64,000 nt of DNA from Microbulbifer sp. VAAF005 (lineage in GTDB: Bacteria; Pseudomonadota; Gammaproteobacteria; Pseudomonadales; Cellvibrionaceae): assembly GCF_030012985.1 (NCBI RefSeq), contig NZ_CP120233.1, forward strand, positions 5,141,001-5,205,000, in the 5' to 3' direction. Positions 41,434 to 50,804 of the stretch are shown in pieces (positions within the stretch are counted from its first letter, which is position 1; every line of letters starts with the position of its first letter). The notes under the pieces are model-generated. The model had not been told where the DNA came from. It did not search any database and saw only the letters and a program-made list of their open reading frames with translations. The translations under genes were made by a program, and so were the position numbers.

Positions 41434-41895
41434 ATGAAGTATCTGCTGTGCGTATTTTTCTTAACCTGTTCTGCCTTCGCCTCTGCGGCTGGGGACTCAA
41501 ACTTTTCATTAGGTTTGGGTGGGGATCATGGTGGGCTCGGGGCAAAGTACGCAATTAACCGAGATGAAGATAAATACTTTGCCACTTTGGGTTTATTGGG
41601 TTACTCAGAACATGCCGGTTGGACCGAAGGTTATGGTATTGGTTGGGAGCGCTTAGTGTCTTCCGATCGCCACTCTGTGGGAACATTTCTGGGGACTGTT
41701 GGTTACGATAGTGGAGGTAGAGTCTCGACTCGTTATCACGGGATTTCCTTACTCTATAACTACTATTTTTCAGGGTTTTCTGATTCCTCCTGGGTGATAG
41801 GTGGCGATATTTATGGCGGTGTTAGCGAAGATGATGACTTGAACTTTGATGATGAGCTATATGGTATTAAGTTGAAGTTTGCTTATCAGTGGTAG
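41434..41895 (+). CDS. Secreted outer-membrane-barrel-like protein
   Basis: 153 aa. Signal peptide MKYLLCVFFLTCSAFASAAG, then amphipathic strands rich in Gly/Tyr/Ser (FSLGLGGDHGGLGAKYA, YFATLGLLGYSE, GISLLYNYYFSG, GIKLKFAYQW) ending in a C-terminal aromatic, as in small beta-barrels. Unknown role. First gene to the right of attR. Confidence 0.65.
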   Translation: MKYLLCVFFLTCSAFASAAGDSNFSLGLGGDHGGLGAKYAINRDEDKYFATLGLLGYSEHAGWTEGYGIGWERLVSSDRHSVGTFLGTVGYDSGGRVSTRYHGISLLYNYYFSGFSDSSWVIGGDIYGGVSEDDDLNFDDELYGIKLKFAYQW

Positions 41896-41992
41896 AGCAG
41901 GTTTTTTGTTGTAAGGGCAAGCTTGCTTGCCCTTTAGGTTGCTTTAAATCTACCGGGCTTGCAATTAATTTATGTATAAATCATAAACTAAT

Positions 41993-43683
41993 TTAGTTGT
42001 GGTTTGTTAGGTTAAGTATTTCCTCGATTTTTTCGAAAACCCCGCTGAAATTGGTGAATACACCAGTAAAGTCGCCCTTTTTGGTTCCTTCTATCAGGTA
42101 GTCGCAGAGTTTATTTTTATTTAATTTTTTCTTAGTGGTGAATCCTCCATAGCCATCTGGTGATGAGTTCTCGGTGTAAAATTCGTCCATTTGAATATTT
42201 GGAGGCAAGGTAAGAAGGTTCTCGATTCCTTTCGTCATGGTATTGTTAGTATCTATGAGAGGCATTGTCCTAACGTAAATTCTATTTCCGTTAAGCTCAT
42301 TTTTATTTGTGTCATTATCATAAAGCAGTACAAGTGGTCGGTTTATTGCTTCTGGATTTGACTGCGCAAAAAGGAATGTTTGGTTGAGAGCTGAATCGCC
42401 AGTAAATTCTGGGCTTCCATTTTTGTTAACTCTTCCAACCCATTGGATCTCGCTTCCTTGTAGGTTAAAGTCTAAAGCGCTTGCTGCGGCTCTAATATAT
42501 TTCTCATCAGTTATGCCTTCAACGAGTATAAGTGGGGATCCGCCGGTAAGTTCCTCAGGTAACTCAAAGGCGCCTTGAATAGCTTCTTTAGCAGACCACC
42601 CATAAAATGATGGCTCGGGTAGAACTTCAATTTCTCCGTCGGCGTTGTGGTCTAGAACTATTATTTTATCATCCGCTCTATTGTGATTGTGGATTATGAA
42701 TGGGGAGTGCGTTGCCACAATCAATTGGGAATTATCTTTTTTATTTTTTAAGTCAAGGATCGATTTGTAGAAATCAAGTATTTTTATCTGCCAGCTTGGG
42801 TGAAGACTTATTTCAGGCTCGTCTATTATGGATAGAGTTCCATTGTTGGGATCGATATCCTTTAAGAAAAACCCCCACGAAAAACTATCTGTTTTTCACC
42901 TGAGCTTAAATTTTCAATGAAGCATTTTTTTCCATTGTCTATGAATACTACCTTCTTTCTATTGTTTATATTTTCAATGCCATCATATCGTTTGGTTGGG
43001 AACATTCGAGAAAATGCTGATTGAAATCGGCCTATCCTTTTGCCAACGATATTTTCTGGAACAGGCTTTCCTGCGTTCTCTTTTGCCCATTTGGCAAGGT
43101 CGGAGTTGTCCAGGGTTTCTATATCGATTAATAGTTGTGTGATTTCTGTTGCGGTCTCAGCGCTAGTAGTTTGGCTTGTTAAAGTTTCGTCTATATTTTT
43201 GGAGGTTACGTTCGTGATATTTTTGGGGTTGAAGTTGATCTCAACATTTGAGTAGAGTAAGCGAGTTAAAGTCCTAAACTCAGATCCTAAGATATAAGCT
43301 TTTGGAATTTTTATTTCTTTTCCATTTACTGATCCCGTAACTGTTACATTAGATGGCCAGTCTTTATTATCTTGAGGAGCTATAGCGATTTCAATATCGG
43401 GGGAAAGTTGCCCTTCTTCGAGAAGAGGGTCCGTCACATTCTCTTCGATAAAAGCTAATTGCTGAGTTGTGAGCGATACTCCATAAGAAGTGCCTTCAGT
43501 TTTGTCAAATGATTCCCTGCGTAGTTTTGAAAGGTTATATATTGCGTTGAGGATTGTAGTTTTTCCCGTTCCATTTTCCCCAGCTATGAATATGGTTGAT
43601 GCTGAAGTTCCATTCGACCTGAAGTCTAGCTCTAAATTGCCAAGTATCTTGTTATTTTTAAATTTTAAGTAATTTAATCTCAT
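41993..43683 (-). pseudogene. OLD-family ATPase/TOPRIM nuclease, frameshifted
   Basis: About 563 aa if repaired. N-terminal ATPase: MRLNYLKFKNNKILGNLELD, IAGENGTGKTTILNAIYNL (Walker A), NLSSGEKQIVFRGG (signature). One base is missing at the C5 run 42872-42876; adding it gives FFLKDIDP, LSIIDEPEISLHPSWQ (Walker B), then IVATHSPFIIHN. TOPRIM: ILVEGITDEKYI and LVLLYDNDTN. OLD proteins are ATP-dependent DNA nucleases that block phages; here it is cargo between attR and the second integrase. The break could be sequencing error. Confidence 0.85.
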
Positions 43684-43988
43684 CTATTCAAGCCCTACTA
43701 TCCTTGGTTAATAAATAAATTTTATTTAGAAAGTTAATCGATGTAGATGTTCGAGAGAAAGTGTATTGAATTAAATGTTCATATTTGCAGTATTTAACGG
43801 TTAGTTTGGTGGATGTCTAACAGTTGTTTTCGAGTATTTGATGAGTTGGGTTGATTAGAATTTATCCCTTGCTCCTTGGCGGTTTAGCGTAAATTTTTCT
43901 AATTTGTCGTTATAATACAATTTATCCGTTTTATAGGCATCTATTTTTAATAAGTTGAGCAAGAGGTGGAATTGTTGTTTTTTGGGGG
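43684..43988. other. AT-rich gap between OLD gene and second integrase
   Basis: 305 bp, AT-rich, no ORF of note. Likely holds the promoter for the leftward OLD gene and the 3' flank of the integrase. No att-like tRNA sequence was seen. Confidence 0.5.
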
Positions 43989-45014
43989 TTAGTTATCTCT
44001 TGCCGAGTCTAAGCTGGTAACTCGATCTGCCGTACGATTATACCTCTCCGCCATAGATCTTGTTTTGTGCCCAGTAAATTTTTGAACATCCCCATCAAAG
44101 TCACTAGCCGCTTTGATCTTCAAATCGTGAAAGCGAAAGCGTTGTTTGATTGCCCCAGCAGCTAGCGCTGCTCGTTGTTCCCTTTGCCAAATAGCATTGA
44201 ACCCGGTGCGGGTGTAGGCGCGGCCTACGCGGCTGCGGATGATATGGGTGGTTTGGATTTGTGCTTCGGTGTTAGTGGCTACTGCGCGATCAACGGCTTC
44301 TTTGAGGGCTGAGCTCCATAGCTTTAGTTGGGCTTTGCCTGTTTTGGCTTGCACAATAAGTAGGCCATCTTCTTGGATGTCTGCACGGGTGAGGGCGAGT
44401 ACATCCTGTTGTCTGGCAGCACACAAATAGCTGATTTCCATAGCACACTGGTGCATCACATGGCCGCGATCACCCAGCCATTGCCAAAAGGTTTGGTATT
44501 CCCAGTCTTCTACGTAGCGCCCGCCGGGCTTTACTTTAATTGTTTTTACTACTGCTGTGGGGTCTTCAATCTTAACGAAGCCCCTGGCTTTGCCCCATTT
44601 CATCACAATGCCTAGAAAGGTTCGCTCTCTATTGGCTGAGGTGGGGTACTCAGCGCCGCGCGCATCCATAAACATTTGCACTAGCGGGGAGGTGATATTG
44701 TCTGGTTCCATCTCCCCAAATACCGCGAGAACACGCTGGCTGTAGCGATGGTAGTCTTTTTGAGTCTGCGGTTTTATATGTTTGGTGTACTGGGGGGAGG
44801 CGAAGTAGAGCTCTACTAAATCCGCGAAGGTAAAGGTCTTTTGCACTAGACCGGCTAGGTATTTCTCATAGGCAACCCAGACTTCAGCCTGGGAGGCGTC
44901 GTGGCCGGCAATATGCTTGGTTGGCTCACCATGCTTGCGAAACCGGTAACCGTTTTTATACCTGGCCACATGTGGTGGCATCCATGCATTTTCGGGGTTG
45001 CGCCTTCTGCCCAT
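43989..45014 (-). CDS. int: Second tyrosine integrase, intact
   Basis: 341 aa, homologue of the prophage integrase at the left window edge. An N-terminal arm-binding part (MGRRRNPENAWMPPHVARYK), SAM-like core-binding domain (FTFADLVELYFASPQYTKHIK), then the catalytic domain with AARQQDVLALT (Arg), FHDLKIKAASD (His; Lys replaces the usual second Arg), GHKTRSMAERYNR (His/Tyr). Start overlaps the DUF4224 stop (TAATG). Belongs to an older element neighbouring the prophage, probably using the same tRNA-His site. Confidence 0.93.
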   Translation of the reverse strand: MGRRRNPENAWMPPHVARYKNGYRFRKHGEPTKHIAGHDASQAEVWVAYEKYLAGLVQKTFTFADLVELYFASPQYTKHIKPQTQKDYHRYSQRVLAVFGEMEPDNITSPLVQMFMDARGAEYPTSANRERTFLGIVMKWGKARGFVKIEDPTAVVKTIKVKPGGRYVEDWEYQTFWQWLGDRGHVMHQCAMEISYLCAARQQDVLALTRADIQEDGLLIVQAKTGKAQLKLWSSALKEAVDRAVATNTEAQIQTTHIIRSRVGRAYTRTGFNAIWQREQRAALAAGAIKQRFRFHDLKIKAASDFDGDVQKFTGHKTRSMAERYNRTADRVTSLDSARDN

Positions 45015-45253
45015 TAGCTTGCTGCTCCAAGGTTAAAGCCTGGGGGTAGGTTAACACCGGCTAAGTCAGGTTTTGAGGTTCCTCGGGCCAGAATGGCTTG
45101 ATTAACCATTTCCCAGGTGAGTGCAGGGGATCGGTCCTTTTTCAGCACATAGGGGATTCGATTGGCATCGAGAATGCGCTTTTGCTCCTCGGCATTTTCG
45201 GCGCCAGCGCCTGTTAGTCGGGCTATCTCATGCTTGGTTAGCAAGTTACCCAT
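45014..45253 (-). CDS. DUF4224 excisionase-like protein, second copy
   Basis: 79 aa from ATG 45253: MGNLLTKHEIARLTGAGAEN ... IPYVLKKDRSPALTW. Clearly homologous to the 697-942 gene. GAGGGATG precedes the start; the longer in-frame Met at 45334 lies in a sequence with its own hairpin and is unlikely. Operon with the second integrase. Confidence 0.82.
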   Translation of the reverse strand: MGNLLTKHEIARLTGAGAENAEEQKRILDANRIPYVLKKDRSPALTWEMVNQAILARGTSKPDLAGVNLPPGFNLGAAS

Positions 45254-45330
45254 CGCACATCCCTCGCGTAGTTGTCTTCTACCTAAAAAGCCCGCACTTG
45301 GCGGGCTGAGAAAACTGTTTTTAATTGAGA

Positions 45331-45600
45331 TCAAGCGTATTGCGGTTCTGCCTTGGGTTTTGATTCTGGGTGAGGGCAGTCTTTGGGTTTCTCTTCAATA
45401 ATTTTCTTATCGACTGTGCGATAAATTTTTGCCTTGTCGGTTTTTTTATCGAATATCTGCGCCCAGTGGGTAAACAGGTCATTCTGAGCGATGCGCTGTA
45501 TTTCTTCGAAGGCCTCCTCTTCAGTGGCGTAGGAGCGCTTGAAATTTTTAATACCGCCCATCGATAGGTTGTAGGTACCAGTAAGTATTGTGCGTCCTCG
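45331..45600 (-). CDS. [15 protein letters not shown] protein, second copy, start unclear
   Basis: About 85 recognisable residues: TILTGTYNLSMGGIKNFKRS, THWAQIFDKKTDKAKIYRTVD, then a Pro/Lys-rich tail. The family's usual N-terminal Met (MERYALLTG in the third copy) is not in frame here; the open frame runs up to 45,708 into unrelated sequence, so the start seems damaged. Lies just upstream of the DUF4224/integrase pair. Confidence 0.55.
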   Translation of the reverse strand, partial: RGRTILTGTYNLSMGGIKNFKRSYATEEEAFEEIQRIAQNDLFTHWAQIFDKKTDKAKIYRTVDKKIIEEKPKDCPHPESKPKAEPQYA

Positions 45601-45708
45601 GTGAAAAGAGCACGAGGAACGGTTACGCCATAATGGAGGTCGCCTGCATCTTGATGCGGGCTTATGGCCAGGGCTTGTTCGAATGAGGGTGGCCGCCACA
45701 GCGTTCAC

Positions 45709-46563
45709 CCGTGATTTTGGTGGCTAAATGACAGTCCTTGGCAATATTGCCAAGAATCCCATGCACAAGGGTTATGAGGAGGCAGAGGGCCGCGACCTCA
45801 GTGACATTAAATTGATAACGCGCACGGACCTGGGCAGCGTCCCTCATTGCGTAAAGTAGTGAGAGTCTTGAGGAGCGCGCCGATACTCCCGTACTAGCAA
45901 CTAGCGGTGAACTCTACTCCATAACCCGCGAACCCATCGCTATCGACAATCTCATCATATTCTCCAGTATCCCACAAGAGATGGACCGGACTGTCGTATG
46001 TGTGATGGGATTTCTGTATACAGCATCCCGGTTAAAAATTCGAATATGGTAGATAGTACGTCCCGTGTTCCACGCTAGTCACAGCAGTCTCGCCAGCATA
46101 GCGGACATCAATGCCAACAGTATTGATGTCGACCGGGTATTAATGGATAAGCAAGGGGTGGCGACGCAGTACTCAACATTTGGTCCAATTTCCTGATTTT
46201 TGATATAGCCGATGAGAGCAGTGTAAAGGTTGCCTTGGAACCTGAAGTCGAAATTAAAAACAATACTACCCGGAATAGCGCGCAATATCGCTGAAGCATG
46301 ATGTACACCTCAGAAGTCATAACGGTTGGTACCTTAGTGCTGGTCTAATAATGCATGATGTTATCAAGGTACTCTATTTGGACAGTTAGTAAGTTCAGAT
46401 CTTGGAGGGAAAAATGGCTGAAGCGTTGAAGGGCTGGAGTTCAATTTGCGCCTGGATACTGTCGCGAAAGCCTGGGATACTAAAGGAATGGTAAAAACGC
46501 CAAAAGAACAATAAACTATGCTCTCGTCATGTTTCTTGAAGTTAATATTACTCAGAGTGGACT
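45709..46563. other. Decayed phage-like DNA
   Basis: 855 bp with no intact gene. Short plus-strand pieces between stops read like tail proteins, e.g. SLASIADINANSIDVDRVLM near 46,080-46,145 and ATSGELYSITREPIAIDNLI near 45,900-45,960. They suggest remains of a tail-tip gene from an old prophage. No promoter or RNA identified. Confidence 0.35.
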
Positions 46564-46896
46564 ATGAGAAAGTTATCAATTTTCCTTCTATTTTTCTTAG
46601 CCTCTAATTTGGTGTTCGCTGGGTCCTGTGGTGCAAACTCTTGCTCGGCAAATGTCACGACTCTTTATCCGCATGGTAGTACAGAGAATATTAATATTGA
46701 GCTTGATGCTGATATGTCATCGCTGAATTGCACTCTAAATGAAGGTAGATTTATTACTTTGACAAAAGATAATGGTCTACACTCAGAGATCTATTCAATG
46801 ATCTTATCAGCCGCTATCGCTCAAAAGTCCTTAAAATTTAGAGTTGAAGAAAACTCCTCTAACTGTGAGTTAATTTATACGCAGCTTATTTACTAA
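46564..46896 (+). CDS. Small secreted protein A
   Basis: 110 aa. Signal peptide MRKLSIFLLFFLASNLVFAG, then a Cys-paired domain (SCGANSCSANVTTLYPHG, SSLNCTLNEGRFITL, MILSAAIAQKSLKFRVEENSSNCE). The layout, two Cys flanking a strand-rich core and a SAAIA helix, resembles a widespread family of ~110-aa exported proteins in marine gammaproteobacteria, possibly distant relatives of genes B-D below. Function unknown. Confidence 0.7.
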   Translation: MRKLSIFLLFFLASNLVFAGSCGANSCSANVTTLYPHGSTENINIELDADMSSLNCTLNEGRFITLTKDNGLHSEIYSMILSAAIAQKSLKFRVEENSSNCELIYTQLIY

Positions 46897-46918
46897 TTAG
46901 TAGTGTAATTTGTTGCAG

Positions 46919-46944
46919 AAGGTCGCATAAAGCGGCCTTTTTTA
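46919..46944 (+). terminator. Terminator of secreted gene A
   Basis: AGGTCGC-ATAAA-GCGGCCT followed by T5. Directly after the stop of the small secreted gene. Confidence 0.75.
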
Positions 46945-46975
46945 TTTCTATATTAATTTCAGCGGGGGTCATAGA

Positions 46976-47323
46976 ATGGTTATTAATTCTGTGCAAGAAG
47001 GGCGAGTGCTGGATTACATCAATAACACTCGTGTGAATCACTTCTGGTCAAGTGCCGGCATGGTGGGTGCTGATTGATATTGCCGTGGGTGAGTTCAGTG
47101 TGATTGGTATTGATAGCGTATTCACAGTGTCTAAGGTATCTGCCACAGGACTAGATACGGGGGGACCTTTACTTGGGTGGCTTGTTCCAGTTCATTTGGC
47201 AAAAATGCAGGCACTTTCAGCTATTAGTAATATTGCCGGCGCTGTGACCTTTGTTGCTGAGAATACAGGTTCCAGTGTAAATAGCTTTGCAGTCATTTAC
47301 TGGCATACCCGGCTCCATTAAAT
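46976..47323 (+). pseudogene. Decayed DUF2190-like capsid decoration gene
   Basis: ATG 46976 reads MVINSVQEGRVLDYINNT, the start of DUF2190 capsid proteins, then loses frame; from ~47,068 another frame gives LIDIAVGEFSVIGIDSVFTV SKVSA with the family's D-x-A-x-G...DGVFTVPK pattern. Later pieces (AVTFVAENTGSSVNSFAVI) are also degraded. Frame changes and an internal stop show it is not functional. Remnant of a different prophage. Confidence 0.55.
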
Positions 47324-47371
47324 GCGAAGTGAACTATAGATCTGGACCAGATAGCCGTAGGGTGTGCATTT

Positions 47372-47517
47372 TGCAAATGGGCAGAGCTGCTACCTATGAT
47401 GATGGTAGCGGCGGAGAGCCAATAGATTGCCGGGTGATCTTTGGGTAGGAGATTGAAAGTTTTGATGATGAGGAATGCCTGCAGGTGAGTTTACAGTTAT
47501 GGGGGAGTGATTATGCT
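47372..47517 (+). pseudogene. Decayed head-tail joining gene
   Basis: Pieces GRAATYDDGSGGEPIDCRVIFG, stop, EIESFDDE and then a shifted frame resemble small head-tail joining proteins, which commonly follow DUF2190 genes. Synteny with the decayed capsid decoration gene supports it. No intact ORF. Confidence 0.45.
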
Positions 47518-47829
47518 TGGTGGTGAGCGGCATGCGGTACGCAAGCATTCGCCGGATGAAGGGGTTGTTTGGCGGGCGTAAGCGGATGGATAGTCAATAC
47601 GTGACAGTACGTCGGTTTTTAGCTATTTGAGAAAGTTTAATGGGGCGAAAAAAGGTACAGAAGTCTTATAAATCCAGAAGTCAGTCACCGCTTTCTCTAT
47701 TTATGCATAAAAACCAGTAAGTTCTAGATAAACTAGAAAATAGTTCCCAAGGAGATGAGTACAGGCGATAATGTAGAATAGTAATTAAGCATAGTTTGAA
47801 TGTACTTCAACTTGTAGATGGGGAAACAA
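47518..47829. other. Spacer with no gene
   Basis: 312 bp containing short unrelated ORF fragments, AT-rich in its right half. Presumably holds the promoter for secreted gene B. Nothing else recognised. Confidence 0.5.
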
Positions 47830-48156
47830 ATGAAAAAGTACTTGGTGGCAGTTTTGTTCTTTTTTTCTATGAATACATTTGCTGGTGAAGGATATCTTGC
47901 CTTGGGGGCTACAGTAACAAAGGTATCGGCAACTTCACAAAATAAAGACGCCTTTTGGGTATGGTATTCGTCAAATACAGATAATTGTTCGGGCAAAGTA
48001 AAATTCCAACTAGATAATGCCGGAACTGAGGGGGGTGTTTCAGCGAACTTTCACGCTAGCAACGACTGCTTTAGTTTCGGGTAAAAAAGTCGATGTTTAT
48101 AGCTATACAGATGACACTGATTGTGTATCGGCAGTTTCAATAGATCTAAACCAATA
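47830..48156 (+). pseudogene. Small secreted protein B, one-base frameshift
   Basis: Signal peptide MKKYLVAVLFFFSMNTFAGE, then ATVTKVSATSQNKDAFWVWY and NCSGKVKFQLDNAGTEG. The G6 run 48030-48035 seems to have one G too many: dropping it gives FQRTFTLATTALVSGKKVDV, then CVSAVSIDLNQ to TAG 48154, the usual end of this ~108-aa family. As it stands the product would be 84 aa. Whether the extra G is real cannot be told here. Confidence 0.75.
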
Positions 48157-48320
48157 GTGCCCTCGTGTAACTCACTGTTGAAGTCGGACAGATCTATGTG
48201 TTTGAGAGCATGACGCGGTTAGTGGTTTCTGATTAACAGGGAGGCGTTTAAATCCAAAACTTCTATTTTGATTTAAATGGTTCCTTTGTAATAAGGCTCT
48301 GCTGCACTATTAATACTTGA

Positions 48321-48965
48321 CCCCACACAAGCGGGCTTTTTTATATCCGAGATTCTGGAAGTACCGCCCAATGAACCAGTGCATAACATTTGTCGATTCT
48401 GCTCTAAACAAGTTGAAACCCTATCCGGCTATGATTTCTCTTAGCCGGCAACACTGAATTCATGGGGCGGGAAAACTGCCGGTAATCCTTGTGGACGTTG
48501 CTATGAAACAAGCAAAAAAAGCATTCTCTAGCACTATCCACTGGCTGGATCTTTCTGTCGCGCAGGTAGTATATAGTCCTAGAATAGGGTATCTATGAAC
48601 TACTAGATCAGACTATCTGGGTAAAGCGTACGAATTGAGTGCTCAAGAGTTTATGCCATTCTATAGCATATGAGATTTCAGAAGTATTAGGGCTAGAAAT
48701 CATGTGAGTAGTGTTGGGAGCTAGTGCAGCAGAGTGAAGAGTTTGGTTGTTATTGCGTACCGGTATGAATAGCTCCAACTGCGCTTCAGCGCAGAGGCTC
48801 AAATGGCGTCAAGCGGTATTAGAATAGATTGCCTGGCGCGTGGAATAACTCGTGGGGCTACTTCCTTAAGGTAGTTTAAGTTATAGGGCGGCCATGGGCG
48901 TGAATAAAATACCGCAAGGAAATGTGCTTCCCCATTTTCACTCCCTTTGGGGTGTTAAGTGGATA
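48321..48965. repeat. Conserved degenerate spacer, copy B
   Basis: Starts with a terminator-like CCACACAAGCGGGCTTTTTT, then a ~620-bp stretch aligned by eye with 49,727-50,360: shared words include ATCCGAGATTCTGGAA, GCCGGTAATCCTTGTGGAC and the late CCATTTTCACTCCC. Reads like decayed coding DNA (CRFC...LSGYDF...AGNPCGRCY). The remaining stretch 48,157-49,169 has no intact gene. Confidence 0.55.
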
Positions 48966-49169
48966 TTGCCTTTTCCAAGTTTTTATAAAATAATTTAGAG
49001 TAGTGAAAACACTGAGATATAAATAGGCTACTTTAAATCCAATTCTGCACATTCGTTTCAGGTGTGGGCTCTAGAAGCTCGAAGAAGATTTTTTAGTATC
49101 CTTTTTTTACGCAAGGATTATAATAATAGGATACTCTTGCTTTATAACATTAAATAGGAGAATTCATAA

Positions 49170-49511
49170 GTGAAAAAATTAGTATGCCTAGCATTGGTTA
49201 GTATATTTGTTTCTTCTGCAAATTGTTTGGCTGGTGCCGCAGAGGCAAAAATTGAAGAAGTTGCAGTATATGATAGTTACTCTCCGGACTTCGATATAAG
49301 AGTGAAGGCTACATGGACTGGAAGTGGGTCAAAAGATGCGGGGGTGACAGAATGGTTGCGTGTTAAACATTCTATCTTTGGGCACAACGGAGTAAATCGG
49401 ATTCATTCACTAGTAACATCGGCTCTTGTTAGCGGAAAAACAGTATGGATTGGTTTTGATGACTCCACACTTAATGTAACAAATGTAAATTTGAAGGCGA
49501 CCTCAAATTAG
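49170..49511 (+). CDS. Small secreted protein C
   Basis: 113 aa, GTG start with ATAGGAG upstream. Signal peptide MKKLVCLALVSIFVSSANCL then AEAKIEEVAVYDSYSPDFDI, WLRVKHSIFGHNGV, HSLVTSALVSGKTVWIGFDD. Shares the TSALVSGK(T/K)V(W/D) block with protein B and so belongs to the same exported family. Function unknown. Confidence 0.75.
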   Translation: MKKLVCLALVSIFVSSANCLAGAAEAKIEEVAVYDSYSPDFDIRVKATWTGSGSKDAGVTEWLRVKHSIFGHNGVNRIHSLVTSALVSGKTVWIGFDDSTLNVTNVNLKATSN

Positions 49512-49726
49512 TGGGTTGACCAGGTGAAAATCCATTGAATCCAAGTCTTTTGAAGCTGTACTCTAAATCATGCACAGCATCAGGAGAGTCAAGGCGGCTA
49601 ACAATGCTATCAAGCGTAGCATTAGATCAAAGAATCTAAAATTTTATATATATGGCTCTTTGAGTTTTTGGGGAGCTACTGTAATAAACGGTTAGTACAA
49701 AAGATATATTATAACGATGGATACCA

Positions 49727-50360
49727 AAACCCGCACAAGCGGGTTTTCTTATGTCCGAAATTCCTGGAACGACCGCCAGTGACCCAGCGCATAATAATCC
49801 ATCGTGCCGATCTGAATAATTTGAAAAGCTATTTTGTTACAACCTCCCCCTCAGCGAGTAGTACTGAATACATTAAACGAGAAATTTGCCGGCAATCCTT
49901 GTGAACTTTGCCATGGGGCAAATCGAGCAGGGACTCTCGGACACTACCCTCTGACCGGATCTTGTTGTAGCAGTAGTGATTCATAGTGGGTGGGATATCT
50001 ATGAGCTGCTGGACTGAGCTATTTTGGTAAAATGTACCAAATGAGGGCTGAGGAACTCAGAGCTATCCTATAGCGTATGGAGCTGCAGAAGCATATGGAG
50101 TATAAGCTGCACAAAAAGCGCTGGGAGCTAAAGCCGAAGAGTGAAGAGTTTGTCTGTTACTGCGGTACCGGCGACCACTCCGGAAAAGCTTCCCGTGTGG
50201 AAGCTAAAATGGCGTAAAGTGGTATTGGAATGAGTTACGCGGGGCTCCCTCGTCAAAGTTGTTTCGGGTCACGGTAGCCTTGAGTTAGAATACAATGCTG
50301 AAATGAATTGGCGCTCGCCCACTTTCGCTCCCCTCCCTTCGAGTGTTCAGTAGCAGCTGC
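49727..50360. repeat. Terminator plus degenerate spacer, copy C
   Basis: AAACCCGC-ACAA-GCGGGTTTT (49727-49747) terminates gene C. The following DNA aligns with copy B over ~620 bp: ATGTCCGAAATTCCTGGAA, GCCGGCAATCCTTGTGAAC, GTGAAGAGTTTG, CCCACTTTCGCTCCCC. Broken coding traces include GWDIYELLD and SEEFVCYCGTGDHSGKAS. No intact gene in 49,512-50,439. Confidence 0.6.
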
Positions 50361-50439
50361 TCCTTCAAAGGCTTCCCTAGCTAGTATAAAATTGCGAAAT
50401 GATGAGTTTATTTTTTACCGTAAATTAAAAGAGAGTAAA

Positions 50440-50775
50440 ATGAAAAAAATTGTATTGATCTTTTTTGCAGTGATTTTCCCAGCAATTTCTTTCGCGGAAA
50501 CGGCAACTGTAACAGGGGAGATAGACAAAGTTAAATTTTTCAACGTCGGAACCGAAGGAGGTGTCTTTATATATATGGATAACCTGCCTAATGCGTGTAA
50601 TCTTAGTGGTGGGCATCAGAGGGTTGCCATTACTAGCGATAACCCTTCACATAACGCAGTGTTGTCTGCTGTACTAGCAGCAAAAATGTCAATGAGTGAG
50701 GTTTCATTGACATACACGTTATCTTGTGATGCCAATTCTTTATCCTGGGACTTTAGTAATTTTCAAATAAACTGA
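50440..50775 (+). CDS. Small secreted protein D
   Basis: 111 aa from ATG 50440. Signal peptide MKKIVLIFFAVIFPAISFAE, then TATVTGEIDKVKFFNVGTEGGVFIYM, NACNLSGGHQRVAITSDNPSHNAVLSAVLAAKMSM and LSCDANSLSW. Cys pair and SAVLAA helix are hallmarks of the family. The ORF extends upstream to 50,308 but that part is spacer. Function unknown; periplasmic or secreted. Confidence 0.78.
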   Translation: MKKIVLIFFAVIFPAISFAETATVTGEIDKVKFFNVGTEGGVFIYMDNLPNACNLSGGHQRVAITSDNPSHNAVLSAVLAAKMSMSEVSLTYTLSCDANSLSWDFSNFQIN

Positions 50776-50804
50776 CAAACAATTATTTTATGACAATTTT
50801 TTCT

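Noticed and set aside
46006..46022. CTGTATACAG as a LexA box
   Set aside because: Only two bases separate CTGT and ACAG; SOS boxes need eight.
47052..47321. Stand-alone 89-aa gene
   Set aside because: Better explained as a shifted piece of the decayed DUF2190 gene starting at 46,976.
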